Below are positions 38,695-47,456 of a DNA stretch of 64,000 bases, one piece after another. The position numbers were made by a program, and so were the translations under genes. Below the pieces are notes generated by a model. It was not told the origin of the DNA, did no database searches, and saw only the letters and a list, made by a program, of their open reading frames with translations. Each line of letters opens with the position of its first letter. The first letter of the stretch is position 1. The DNA is from Pseudomonas brassicacearum (GTDB lineage Bacteria > Pseudomonadota > Gammaproteobacteria > Pseudomonadales > Pseudomonadaceae). The stretch covers positions 1 through 64,000 of the forward strand of contig NZ_MOBJ01000005.1 of assembly GCF_003732225.1 (NCBI RefSeq), given 5' to 3'.

Positions 38695-38816
38695 CTACTA
38701 TATGACTGTCCACTTTGCACGAAAATTCTCCAAAGCTTCGTTCATTATCTGTTCATTGTGCCGGCGAAAAAATGCCCAAAACACGGCGGCATGTCATCTA
38801 GAGAACAGGACCGACA

Positions 38817-40067
38817 ATGATCACAAGAAACGCTTGCCTGGCGCTCGATGCGCAAGACTCACTGGCTCATCTGCGTCACCAGTTCGCGCTCCCCGAAGGC
38901 GTGATCTACCTCGACGGTAACTCCCTTGGCGCACGTCCGATTGCCGCGCTTGAGCGTGCTCAAACAGTGATTGCCGAGGAGTGGGGCAATGGTTTGATCC
39001 GCAGCTGGAACAGTGCCGGCTGGCGCGATCTGCCCGAGCGTTTGGGTAATCGCCTGGCCGGGCTGATTGGCGCCGGTGAGGGCGAAGTGGTGGTCACCGA
39101 CACCACCTCGATCAACCTGTTCAAGGTCCTCGGTGCGGCCTTGCGTGTGCAGGCGATGCGGGCGCCGACGCGGCGAGTGATCGTCAGTGAGTCCAGCAAC
39201 TTCCCGACTGATCTGTACATCGCCGAAGGGCTGATGGATTTGCTGCAACAGGGTTACAGCTTGCGTCTGGTCGACAGCCCGGAAGAACTGGCGCAGGCGA
39301 TTGACCAGGACACCGCGGTGGTGATGCTCACTCACGTCAACTACAAGACCGGCTACATGCACGACATGCAGGCCATGACCGCGCTGACCCACGAATGTGG
39401 CGCGCTGGCGATCTGGGACCTGGCGCATTCCGCCGGTGCGGTTCCGGTCGACCTGCGTCAGGCCGGCGCAGACTACGCCATCGGTTGCACCTATAAGTAC
39501 CTCAATGGCGGCCCGGGTTCGCAAGCGTTTGTCTGGGTTTCGCCACAGCTGTGCGATCTGGTCACGCAGCCGTTGTCCGGCTGGTTCGGCCATTCCCGAC
39601 AGTTCGACATGGCCTCGGGCTACGAGCCGAGCCGCGGCATCGCTCGTTACTTGTGCGGTACTCAACCGATCACCTCGTTGGCGATGGTCGAGTGCGGCCT
39701 GGAGATTTTTGCCCAGACCGACATGGCCAGCCTGCGCCGCAAATCCCTGGCACTGACCGATCTGTTTATCCAGTTGGTCGAGCAGCGCTGCGCGGCTCAC
39801 GATCTGAAACTGATCACCCCGCGCGAACATGCCAAGCGTGGCAGCCATGTCAGCTTCGAACACCCGGAAGGTTACGCGGTGATTCAGGCCTTGATCGCCC
39901 AAGGCGTGATCGGTGATTACCGCGAGCCGCGGATCATGCGCTTCGGTTTCACCCCGCTGTACACCAGCTTCACCGAAGTCTTCGATGCGGTGCAGATCCT
40001 TGGCGAGATTCTCGATCAGAAAACCTGGTCGCAAGCGCAGTTCCAGATTCGCCATAGCGTTACCTGA
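38817..40067 (+). CDS. kynU: Kynureninase
   Basis: 416 residues, PLP-dependent fold type [21 protein letters not shown] is the substrate region at the N-terminus. [15 protein letters not shown] holds the PLP-binding Asp, and [14 protein letters not shown] the Schiff-base Lys. It cleaves kynurenine to anthranilate and alanine, feeding antABC. AGGA precedes the ATG. It is separated from kynBA by 13.6 kb. Confidence 0.95.
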   Translation: MITRNACLALDAQDSLAHLRHQFALPEGVIYLDGNSLGARPIAALERAQTVIAEEWGNGLIRSWNSAGWRDLPERLGNRLAGLIGAGEGEVVVTDTTSINLFKVLGAALRVQAMRAPTRRVIVSESSNFPTDLYIAEGLMDLLQQGYSLRLVDSPEELAQAIDQDTAVVMLTHVNYKTGYMHDMQAMTALTHECGALAIWDLAHSAGAVPVDLRQAGADYAIGCTYKYLNGGPGSQAFVWVSPQLCDLVTQPLSGWFGHSRQFDMASGYEPSRGIARYLCGTQPITSLAMVECGLEIFAQTDMASLRRKSLALTDLFIQLVEQRCAAHDLKLITPREHAKRGSHVSFEHPEGYAVIQALIAQGVIGDYREPRIMRFGFTPLYTSFTEVFDAVQILGEILDQKTWSQAQFQIRHSVT

Positions 40068-40098
40068 TCCCTCTGACAACCAGGCCTCGCTGCTATCT

Positions 40099-40236
40099 GT
40101 AGCAGCTGGCGAAGCCTGCGTTCGAGTACGAAGTACTCGTAAATCCTGCATACGCGGTTTGCCTGGAAGAACGCGCCGCCTGATTTTACGACCGCTCCGC
40201 GGCCGAACGCAGCCTCGCAGGCTCGACAGCTGCTAC
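40099..40236. repeat. REPIN (GTAGCAGCTG family, slightly diverged)
   Basis: Arms at 40099-40124 and 40204-40236 are related to 36692-36827 but no longer perfectly complementary: the right arm has a few extra bases (GGCTCGACAGCTGCTAC). It lies in the 252-bp gap between kynU and the permease gene. Confidence 0.85.
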
Positions 40237-40319
40237 GGGAGTGCGCAATAGCGGCGCACGGCCTGTTTTTACGAACCATGTGCTCTCTTCAAAAAACACA
40301 ATATTCAGAGGACAGACAA

Positions 40320-41732
40320 ATGACCGAAGCCACCGGCTTTGAAACCATCTCCAAGCGTGAACATGGCCTCAGGCGCCAGCTCACCTCGGGGCAGATGAGC
40401 ATGATCGCGATTGGCGGTGCGATAGGCACCGGCCTGTTCATGGGCAGTGCCTACGCCATCGGCTATGCCGGGCCGAGTGTGCTGCTCAGTTATGCGATTG
40501 GCGCGATCATCACGCTGCTGTTGATGGGCTGTCTGGCGGAAATGACCGTGGCCCACTCGACCTCGGGTTCGTTCGGTGCGTATGCCGAGTTCTATATCAG
40601 CCCGCTGGCCGGGTTCCTGGTGCGCTACGCCTATTGGGCGGCGATAGTGTTGGCGGTCGGCACGGAGGTGACGGCGGTGGCGATGTACATGAAGTACTGG
40701 TTCGCCAATGTGCCCGAGTGGATCTGGATCGTCTCGTTTTCGAGCATTCTGATCGTGCTCAACGCCATCAGCGTGAAGACCTTCGGCACGTTCGAATACT
40801 GGTTCTCGACCATCAAGATCGGCGCGATTGTCGGCTTCATCATCCTTGCGGTATATGTGGTGTTCGGTTCCGGTAACCCGGATTACGGCGTGCATAACTA
40901 CACCAGCCATGGCGGGTTTTTCCCCAATGGTTTGCAAGGGATGTGGGTGGCGGTGATCGTGTCGATCTTCAGCTACCTGAGCGTGGAAATGATCGCGGTG
41001 GCGGCCGGTGAGGCGCAGGATCCAGAGCGCGCAGTGAAGAAAGCCTTTCGCGCGACCATCGTGCGGCTGGTGGTGTTTTACCTGCTGACCCTGGCCCTGA
41101 TGTTGGCGATCGTGCCGTGGGTTCAGGCGGGTGTAGCGCAGAGTCCGTTTGTCACGGTGATGCAAACCATCGGCATTCCCGGCGCCACCGGGGTGATGAA
41201 CTTCGTGATTCTGATTGCTGCATTGTCGGCGATGAACAGTCAGCTCTACATCACTACGCGGATGATGTTCAGCCTGTCCCGTGGCGGTTACGCCCCCAAG
41301 GCGATGGGCGCGTTGAGCAAAAGCGGAATCCCGCTCAATGCCTTGCTGCTGTCGAGTTCGGGCATTGCGCTGGCGACGCTGCTGAACGTGATGTACCCGG
41401 AAAGCTCCTTCACCTTGATGATGGCGATTTCGATGTTCGGCGCGATCTTCACCTGGTTCATGATCTTCCTCACGCACTACTGTTTCCGTCGTTATCACCA
41501 GCGTCACGGCGAGCGGAAACTGTCGTTTCGCATGCGTCTGTTTCCTTACACCACGCTGTTGGGGCTGGTGCTGATGGGCGCGGTGATGATCACGACTTAC
41601 TTCACCGAAGCCTTCAAGATGACCCTGGTGTTTGGTGTGCCTTTTCTGCTGATCCTTTCGGTGGTCTATGGGGTGTTCTTCAGGAAAGCCAAGGCATTGG
41701 CCGGTACTCTCGACAACGTCTCGGCCCCGTAG
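40320..41732 (+). CDS. Amino-acid permease of the AAT/APC family (GabP-like)
   Basis: 470 residues, about twelve membrane helices. The opening LTSGQMSMIAIGGAIGTGLF and the loop VAAGEAQDPERAVKKAFRA mark the family. ATG 40320 has AGAGGA at 40307-40312. Its position after kynU suggests transport of tryptophan, kynurenine or alanine (inference). It is only distantly similar to the permease at 32138-33541. The TAG stop lies within a REP element. Confidence 0.85.
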   Translation: MTEATGFETISKREHGLRRQLTSGQMSMIAIGGAIGTGLFMGSAYAIGYAGPSVLLSYAIGAIITLLLMGCLAEMTVAHSTSGSFGAYAEFYISPLAGFLVRYAYWAAIVLAVGTEVTAVAMYMKYWFANVPEWIWIVSFSSILIVLNAISVKTFGTFEYWFSTIKIGAIVGFIILAVYVVFGSGNPDYGVHNYTSHGGFFPNGLQGMWVAVIVSIFSYLSVEMIAVAAGEAQDPERAVKKAFRATIVRLVVFYLLTLALMLAIVPWVQAGVAQSPFVTVMQTIGIPGATGVMNFVILIAALSAMNSQLYITTRMMFSLSRGGYAPKAMGALSKSGIPLNALLLSSSGIALATLLNVMYPESSFTLMMAISMFGAIFTWFMIFLTHYCFRRYHQRHGERKLSFRMRLFPYTTLLGLVLMGAVMITTYFTEAFKMTLVFGVPFLLILSVVYGVFFRKAKALAGTLDNVSAP

Positions 41733-41820
41733 GAGCACAGCTTGCCGGCGATGACACTTGCAAAATTGCCATCGCTGGCAGGAGCCAGATCAAAAGATCG
41801 CAGCCTGCGGCAGCTCCTAC
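41729..41820. repeat. REP pair spanning two convergent gene ends
   Basis: The left part begins GTAGGAGCACAGCTTGCC. The right part ends with the complement of GTAGGAGCTGCCGCAGGCTG (41788-41820). The two arms are of different REP subtypes, so this may be two insertions rather than one REPIN. The element supplies stop codons to both flanking genes. Confidence 0.8.
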
Positions 41821-42716
41821 GGGGTTGTGTCGGGGGCCTTTGATAATGCTTCCAGCAGGGCTTTGGCGTAACGGGGCAGGGCGTCGAACGAGCGTGCGCA
41901 CAGCAGCAGTTTTCGTTGTGCCCATGGCTCGTTCAGCGCGAGACGTTTGAACGCTTGTCCGCTGGCCCAGCGCTCGACCGCCGCCAGCGGCACAATCGCC
42001 AGCCCGGCGCCATGGGTGACCATCCGAATTGCCCCGTCGAAGCCATCGGCGCGAATGCGGATCTGCATGCGCAACCCGGCGTGCAACGCTTGTTCCTCGA
42101 GATAGATCGCCAACGCGCTGTTGGCATTCAGCCCGACGTAATCGTGAGCCAAAGTCTGGCTGAAATTCGGTGCTTCCCCTTCGGCCAACGGATGATCGCT
42201 CGGCATGATCAGCACCAGCGGATCATCGCGGAATGCTTGGGTATCGAGGTCATGGGTGTCCACCGCATCGGAAACGATACCGAGGTCGGCCGCCCCCTGA
42301 CGCAAGGCATGGGTGATGCGCAGGCTTGGCAGTTCTTGCAGGTCGATGTCGAGGTTGGGGTGTTCGCACAGAAAGTCCGCCAGCAACTCGGGCAGGTATT
42401 CGCTGATTGCCGTGGTGTTGCACAGCAACCGCACCTGACCTTTGACACCTTTGGCGTATTCCGCCAGATCCTGTTGCAGGCGCTCGGCCTGTTGCAGCAA
42501 TACCCGGGCGTGCTGAGCCAACGCCTTACCGGCCGGGGTAGGGCTGATGCCCCGGCGCCCACGCTCGAAAAACGCGGTGCCCAACGAGGCCTCCATCGCA
42601 CGGATTCGCGCACTCGCCGCCGCCAGTGAAAGGTGGCTGCTGGCCGCGCCGGCGGTGATGTTGCCGGCGTCGAGAATGTTCAGGTAGAGCTTGAGATCGA
42701 TCAGGTCGAAGTGCAT
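41817..42716 (-). CDS. LysR-family regulator
   Basis: 299 residues. HTH: MHFDLIDLKLYLNILDAGNI with AASSHLSLAAASARIRAMEA. The substrate-binding domain follows. It is divergent from the TauE/SafE permease gene (88 bp apart) and probably regulates it. ATG 42716 is chosen because the HTH begins immediately. Its TAG stop is formed by the REP at 41788-41820. Confidence 0.87.
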   Translation of the reverse strand: MHFDLIDLKLYLNILDAGNITAGAASSHLSLAAASARIRAMEASLGTAFFERGRRGISPTPAGKALAQHARVLLQQAERLQQDLAEYAKGVKGQVRLLCNTTAISEYLPELLADFLCEHPNLDIDLQELPSLRITHALRQGAADLGIVSDAVDTHDLDTQAFRDDPLVLIMPSDHPLAEGEAPNFSQTLAHDYVGLNANSALAIYLEEQALHAGLRMQIRIRADGFDGAIRMVTHGAGLAIVPLAAVERWASGQAFKRLALNEPWAQRKLLLCARSFDALPRYAKALLEALSKAPDTTP

Positions 42717-42803
42717 GGGGGTTTCCAAGGCTCTGTCAAAACAAGAGGCAGGTTCAGTATATGGCAGATTTTCAGGGGCGTTCGAAAGGCCCAGGATAAC
42801 GCC

Positions 42804-43568
42804 ATGAATACATTGCTCGCGTTTTATCAAAACCTCGGTCTGGCCTTGTCTTTATTGGTAATTGTCACCTTTCTGATGGCCGGGATGATCAAAGGCGTGA
42901 TTGGCCTCGGATTACCGACCGTAGCCATGGGTTTGTTGGGGCTGGCTATGGCACCGACGCAGGCTGCGGCGTTGCTGATCATTCCGGCGACGCTGACCAA
43001 CGTCTGGCAACTGGCATTCGGTGGGCACTTGCGTCCGTTGGTCAAACGGCTGTGGCCGATGCTGTTGGCGATAGTCATCGGCACCGGCGCAGGCACGTTG
43101 TGGCTGGGAGTCGACGGCGGGCAGTGGGTGGTGCGAGGACTGGGCGCGGTGCTGTTGCTCTATGCCTTGAGCGGATTGTTGCTACCGACCTTGCGCGTTG
43201 GCAGCACCACCGAACGCTGGCTCGCCCCGCTCTGTGGCGTGCTGACCGGCATCATCACCTCGGCCACCGGGGTCTTTATGATTCCGGCGGTGCCCTATCT
43301 GCAAGCGTTGGGGTTGAACAAGGATCAACTGGTGCAGGCGCTCGGCCTGTCATTCACCGCGTCGACCCTGGCGCTGGCCGCCGGCCTGATGTGGCGCGGA
43401 GCGCTGGGCGGCGGCGAGTTGAGTGCGTCGCTGCTGGCGCTGATCCCGGCGCTGCTTGGCATGCTGCTGGGGCAATGGTTGCGAGAGCGGATCAGCGCCG
43501 TGCTGTTCAAGCGAGTGTTCTTCGTTGGCGTTGGATTGCTCGGCGGTCATCTGCTGATCAGCGGCTAG
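42804..43568 (+). CDS. TauE/SafE-family anion permease
   Basis: 254 residues with about eight hydrophobic helices. AGMIKGVIGLGLPTVAMGLL and GVLTGIITSATGVFMIPAVP are the paired repeats typical of TauE/SafE (sulfite, sulfoacetate or other organic anion export). AGGAT is seven bases before ATG 42804. The substrate is unknown. The end overlaps the convergent monooxygenase gene by 11 nt. Confidence 0.85.
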   Translation: MNTLLAFYQNLGLALSLLVIVTFLMAGMIKGVIGLGLPTVAMGLLGLAMAPTQAAALLIIPATLTNVWQLAFGGHLRPLVKRLWPMLLAIVIGTGAGTLWLGVDGGQWVVRGLGAVLLLYALSGLLLPTLRVGSTTERWLAPLCGVLTGIITSATGVFMIPAVPYLQALGLNKDQLVQALGLSFTASTLALAAGLMWRGALGGGELSASLLALIPALLGMLLGQWLRERISAVLFKRVFFVGVGLLGGHLLISG

Positions 43569-43872
43569 CTGAAGACCGGCTGAGCATGTCGATGCGACGG
43601 ATATCGAAGTCGCGCTCCAGGTAATCCATGCGGTTCTCGAAAAACTGCTGCATGTGCGGCAGGTTCGAGTGCACGTCCAGGTGAGCCCGGGATTGCCAGA
43701 TCTCGTAGAAGATAAACAGCGTCGGGTCCTGCTGGTCGCGCAGCATGTGGTATTCGATGCACCCAGGTTCGGCGCGGCTGGGTTCGACGTAAGCGCGGAA
43801 CAGCACCTCGAAGGCCTCGGCTTGTTCCGGGCGGGTTTTGGCGTGCAGGATGAAACCGTGTTGTTCGTTCAT
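43558..43872 (-). CDS. Antibiotic biosynthesis monooxygenase-domain protein (YgiN-like)
   Basis: 104 residues, ABM ferredoxin-like fold: GFILHAKTRPEQAEAFEVLF, GCIEYHMLRDQQDPTLFIFY, EIWQSRAHLDVHSNLPHMQQ. E. coli YgiN is a quinol monooxygenase encoded beside mdaB. Here the gene is divergent from mdaB by about 200 bp, which supports the same pairing. GAGGAG precedes the ATG. Confidence 0.82.
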   Translation of the reverse strand: MNEQHGFILHAKTRPEQAEAFEVLFRAYVEPSRAEPGCIEYHMLRDQQDPTLFIFYEIWQSRAHLDVHSNLPHMQQFFENRMDYLERDFDIRRIDMLSRSSASR

Positions 43873-44074
43873 GTAGAACTCCTCAAGTCAGGGTTGAGGA
43901 AACTATATGGCAACAATCTGCTGGTGATTCGTGCGTTTTGGTCAAATGTATTTTGCCGACTTCGGGCTTATTCAGTGGGGGACTCATCGATAACCTGCCG
44001 CCATCAACTTTAAAACTTCTCGATCCCGCGACTTACTCCATAGCGCGGCGCATCGGACCTTGATGAGGCTTCCC

Positions 44075-44665
44075 ATGAAAAAAGTTCTATTGCTCAACGG
44101 TGGCAAGAAATTCGCCCACTCCGACGGTCGCTACAACGCCACCCTGCATGAAGCCGCACTGAGCGTGCTGGATCGTGGCGGTGTCGACGTGAAAGTGACC
44201 CACATCGACGAGGGCTATGACATCGCCGAAGAAGTCGCCAAGTACCTCTGGGCCGACGTGATCGTTTACCAGATGCCAGGCTGGTGGATGGGCGCGCCCT
44301 GGACCGTGAAAAAGTACATCGACGAAGTCTTCACCGAAGGCCACGGTAGCCTCTACGCCAGCGACGGCCGGACCCGTTCCGATGCTTCGCAAAAATACGG
44401 CAGCGGCGGTCTGTTGCAGGGCAAACAGTACATGTTGTCGCTGACCTGGAACGCACCGCAGCAAGCCTTCGATGATCCGACCGACTTCTTCGAAGCCAAG
44501 GGCGTGGACGCGGTGTACTTCCCGTTCCACAAGGCCAATACCTTCCTCGGCATGAGCGGCCTGCCGACCTTCCTGTGTGTCGACGTGATGAAGCGGCCGA
44601 ACGTTGAAGCCGACATCGTGCGCTACGAGCAGCACCTCAAGCAGGTGTTCAACTTGCCGGCGTAA
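44075..44665 (+). CDS. mdaB: NAD(P)H:quinone reductase MdaB
   Basis: 196 residues. KKVLLLNGGKKFAHSDGRYN is the MdaB-specific flavin-binding start, followed by VIVYQMPGWWMGAPWTVKKY, the WW loop of flavodoxin-fold quinone reductases. It performs two-electron quinone reduction, avoiding semiquinone radicals. ATG 44075 has GAGG about seven bases upstream. An in-frame ATG at 44060 would put the start within the ribosome site. Confidence 0.92.
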   Translation: MKKVLLLNGGKKFAHSDGRYNATLHEAALSVLDRGGVDVKVTHIDEGYDIAEEVAKYLWADVIVYQMPGWWMGAPWTVKKYIDEVFTEGHGSLYASDGRTRSDASQKYGSGGLLQGKQYMLSLTWNAPQQAFDDPTDFFEAKGVDAVYFPFHKANTFLGMSGLPTFLCVDVMKRPNVEADIVRYEQHLKQVFNLPA

Positions 44666-44723
44666 CCTGCGTGATGCCCCGCATCCGGCTACTATCGAAC
44701 ACCTGAGCAGCAGCGCATTTTTA

Positions 44724-44919
44724 CCTGTGGCGAGGGGGCTTGCCCTGATACCAGTCAGTTAAGTGAACACAAGGTTCGAAACAGCAAAAATCGAATGTGG
44801 GAGCGAGCTTGCTCGCGATGGCGGTGTAACAGTAAACATTGGTGCCGAATGTAGAACCGTCATCGCGAGCAAGCTCGCTCCCACAGGTTGTGCGTCTTAA
44901 CTGAAGCCCTCTCGCCACA
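44724..44919. repeat. Nested REPINs
   Basis: The inner REPIN has perfect 25-bp arms at 44796-44820 and 44861-44885 (TGTGGGAGCGAGCTTGCTCG...). Outside it, 44724-44764 (CTGTGGCGAGGGGGCTTGCC...CAGTTAAG) is partly complementary to 44896-44919 (CTTAACTG...CCTCTCGCCACA). The picture fits an older REPIN interrupted by the inner one. It fills most of the 303-bp gap between mdaB and the LysR gene. Confidence 0.82.
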
Positions 44920-44968
44920 AGCAATGCCTGACTCCTGCCATCAGGTGCATTCGATAGGAAGGACATAC

Positions 44969-45880
44969 GTGAAAGCCAGATCCGATGAGTTGCAGATTTT
45001 CGTCTGCGTGATCGAGTGCGGTTCGATTTCTGCGGCGGCCGAACAGGTTGGGCAAACGCCCTCGGCGGTCAGCCGCACGCTGTCGCGTCTGGAGGCCAAG
45101 CTCGACACCACGTTGATCAATCGCACCACGCGGCGTATGGACCTGACCGAAGAGGGCAAGTACTTCTTCGAACAGGCCAAGCGGATTCTCGACCAGATGG
45201 ACGAGCTCGAAGAGCGCCTGTCCTCGCGCCACAAAACACCGTCCGGACGGTTGCGGATCAACGCGGCGTCGCCGTTCATGCTGCACGCCATCGTGCCGTA
45301 TATCGATGAGTTCCGCCGTCTGTACCCGGACATCCAGCTGGAGCTCAACAGCAACGACCTGATCATCGACCTGCTGGAGCAAAGCACCGACATCGCGATC
45401 CGCATCGGGCCGTTGGCGGATTCGACCCTGCACGCGCGCTCGCTGGGATGCAGCCCGCTGCACATCCTCGCCAGCCCCGCGTATCTGGAAAAACACGGCA
45501 CGCCAACGACTGTTGCTGAGCTGGCCGACCACTCGTTGCTGGGCTTCACCCAGACCGAAAGCCTCAACCACTGGCCGCTGCGCCATGTACATGGCGACCG
45601 CTGGCAGATTCAGCCGAGCATCAGCGCCTCCAGCGGTGAAACCCTGCGTCATCTGGCGCTGGAGGGACAGGGCATTGCTTGCCTGTCGCACTTCATGACC
45701 ATCGATGACGTCAAGGCCGGACGGCTGAAGTTGCTGCTGGCGCAGGCCAACAGCGGTTATCGCCAGCCGATCAATGCGGTGTACTACCGCAACTCACAAC
45801 TGGCCTTGCGCATTCAGTGCTTCCTGGATTTCATCCAGGGCAAGTTGGCCGGCTACGCGAACGAGGTGTTCGAAGGCTGA
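44969..45880 (+). CDS. LysR-family regulator (possibly of mdaB/ygiN)
   Basis: 303 residues starting at GTG 44969, chosen because AGGAAGGA (44957-44964) lies five bases upstream and the HTH (DELQIFVCVIECGSISAAAE, then QVGQTPSAVSRTLSRLEAKL) starts directly. It is of the AaeR/DhaR/YafC-like subgroup. It follows mdaB on the same strand and may respond to quinones (inference). Confidence 0.87.
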   Translation: MKARSDELQIFVCVIECGSISAAAEQVGQTPSAVSRTLSRLEAKLDTTLINRTTRRMDLTEEGKYFFEQAKRILDQMDELEERLSSRHKTPSGRLRINAASPFMLHAIVPYIDEFRRLYPDIQLELNSNDLIIDLLEQSTDIAIRIGPLADSTLHARSLGCSPLHILASPAYLEKHGTPTTVAELADHSLLGFTQTESLNHWPLRHVHGDRWQIQPSISASSGETLRHLALEGQGIACLSHFMTIDDVKAGRLKLLLAQANSGYRQPINAVYYRNSQLALRIQCFLDFIQGKLAGYANEVFEG

Positions 45881-46090
45881 TGCTTGCCATCGCGAACACA
45901 GGTTAGTGCTGCCCCTCTGGTTCATGAAAATACTCACTCCCCATTTTCATTAATCGCGACACGGCATATCCGTAAGCGACATTTCGTGTCTCTGTACGAA
46001 AATTACTTTCATCCGGTTTGAAAGCTACTCCTCGAAATGATTTATGAGTTTCACAACACAACGACGTGACCCTTTTTCGAGGAGTACCGC
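45881..46090. promoter_or_regulatory. gntP-operon upstream region with two dyads
   Basis: 210 bp between the LysR gene and the permease. Two inverted repeats of GAAA/TTTC type are present: ATGAAAAT (45924-45931) with ATTTTCAT (45943-45950), and CTTTCA (46006-46011) with TGAAAG (46019-46024). RpiR-family proteins often bind such dyads, and an RpiR gene is second in this operon, so these are candidate operators. Confidence 0.45.
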
Positions 46091-47440
46091 ATGGCACCGT
46101 CCTTCGGCTATTGGCTGCTGGTTTATGCCGCTATCGCGATCATTGCGCTGATCGTTCTGATCGCCCGTTACCGACTCAATCCATTCATTGTCATTACGAT
46201 GGTTTCCATTGGTCTGGCGTTACTCGCCGGAATGCCGCCGTCAGGTGTGGTGGGCGCGTATGAAGCGGGAGTCGGCAAGACCCTGGGGCACATTGCGCTG
46301 GTGGTGGCGCTGGGCACGATGCTCGGCAAGATGATGGCCGAGTCCGGTGGCGCCGAGCAGATGGCGCGCACGCTGATCGAGCGCTTCGGTGAGAAAAACG
46401 CGCACTGGGCGATGGTCTGCATTGCCTTTCTGGTAGGCCTGCCGCTGTTCTTCGAAGTCGGTTTTGTGTTGCTGGTGCCGATTGCCTTTACCGTGGCGCG
46501 GCGGGTTGGCGTGTCGATTCTGATGGTCGGTTTGCCGATGGTTGCCGGGCTCTCGGTGGTGCATGCGCTGGTGCCGCCGCATCCGGCGGCGATGCTTGCG
46601 GTGCAGGCTTATCAGGCCTCGGTGGGGCAGACGTTGCTCTACGCAATTCTGATCGGCATTCCGACCGCGATCATTGCCGGGCCCCTCTACGCCAAGTTCA
46701 TCGTGCCGCGCATTCAGTTACCGGCGGAAAACCCGTTGGAACGGCAATTCATCGACCGTGAACCACGGGACCGCTTACCGGGTTTCGGCATCACCATGGC
46801 GACGATTCTGCTGCCGGTGGTGCTGATGCTGATTGGCGGCTGGGCCAACCTGATCTCCACGCCGGGTAGCGGGTTCAACCAGTTCCTGCTATTCATCGGC
46901 AACTCGGTGATCGCCCTGTTGCTGGCGACCTTGCTGAGCTTCTGGACCCTCGGTCTGGCCCAGGGTTTCAACCGCGAATCGATCCTCAAGTTCACCAACG
47001 AATGCCTGGCACCGACCGCCAGCATCACCTTGCTGGTGGGCGCCGGCGGTGGCTTGAACCGGATTTTGGTAGACGCTGGTGTGACTGACCAGGTCGTCGG
47101 CCTGGCTCATGAATTTCAGCTGTCGCCGTTGTTGATGGGCTGGCTGTTCGCGGCACTGATGCGGATCGCTACAGGTTCCGCGACCGTGGCCATGACCACT
47201 GCTTCAGGCGTGGTGGCGCCTGTGGCCATTGGTCTGGGATATCCCCATCCGGAGTTGTTGGTGCTGGCGACGGGGGCTGGCTCGGTTATCTTTTCTCACG
47301 TCAACGACGGCGGCTTCTGGTTGATCAAGGAGTACTTCAATATGACCGTTGCCCAGACCTTCAAGACCTGGACGGTGCTTGAGACCTTGATCTCGCTGGT
47401 CGCGTTCGGCCTGACGCTGGGTCTTTCCTATGTGCTTTGA
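46091..47440 (+). CDS. GntP-family permease
   Basis: 449 residues, many hydrophobic helices. IARYRLNPFIVITMVSIGLA, LPLFFEVGFVLLVPIAF and ALVPPHPAAMLAVQAY are classic GntP signatures (gluconate, idonate, D-serine transporters). GAGGAG lies seven bases before the ATG. It is first in an operon with an RpiR regulator and an N-acyl-D-amino-acid deacylase. That suggests uptake of D-amino acids or their acyl derivatives rather than gluconate (inference; DsdX is a GntP member that takes up D-serine). Confidence 0.88.
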   Translation: MAPSFGYWLLVYAAIAIIALIVLIARYRLNPFIVITMVSIGLALLAGMPPSGVVGAYEAGVGKTLGHIALVVALGTMLGKMMAESGGAEQMARTLIERFGEKNAHWAMVCIAFLVGLPLFFEVGFVLLVPIAFTVARRVGVSILMVGLPMVAGLSVVHALVPPHPAAMLAVQAYQASVGQTLLYAILIGIPTAIIAGPLYAKFIVPRIQLPAENPLERQFIDREPRDRLPGFGITMATILLPVVLMLIGGWANLISTPGSGFNQFLLFIGNSVIALLLATLLSFWTLGLAQGFNRESILKFTNECLAPTASITLLVGAGGGLNRILVDAGVTDQVVGLAHEFQLSPLLMGWLFAALMRIATGSATVAMTTASGVVAPVAIGLGYPHPELLVLATGAGSVIFSHVNDGGFWLIKEYFNMTVAQTFKTWTVLETLISLVAFGLTLGLSYVL

Positions 47441-47456
47441 ACAGCAGGTGCGGTAA

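Noticed and set aside
36692..40236. Integron attC sites or phage attachment sites.
   Set aside because: The inverted repeats match REP/REPIN families repeated elsewhere in the window, and no integrase gene is present.
38859..41738. Long minus-strand frames opposite kynU (430 codons) and the permease (477 codons).
   Set aside because: Both mirror strongly supported genes. The translation opposite the permease is dominated by His, Arg and Gln, as expected from the complement of membrane-helix codons.
45903..46097. A 64-codon minus-strand frame before gntP.
   Set aside because: No ribosome site and no homology. It covers the promoter region and its dyads.
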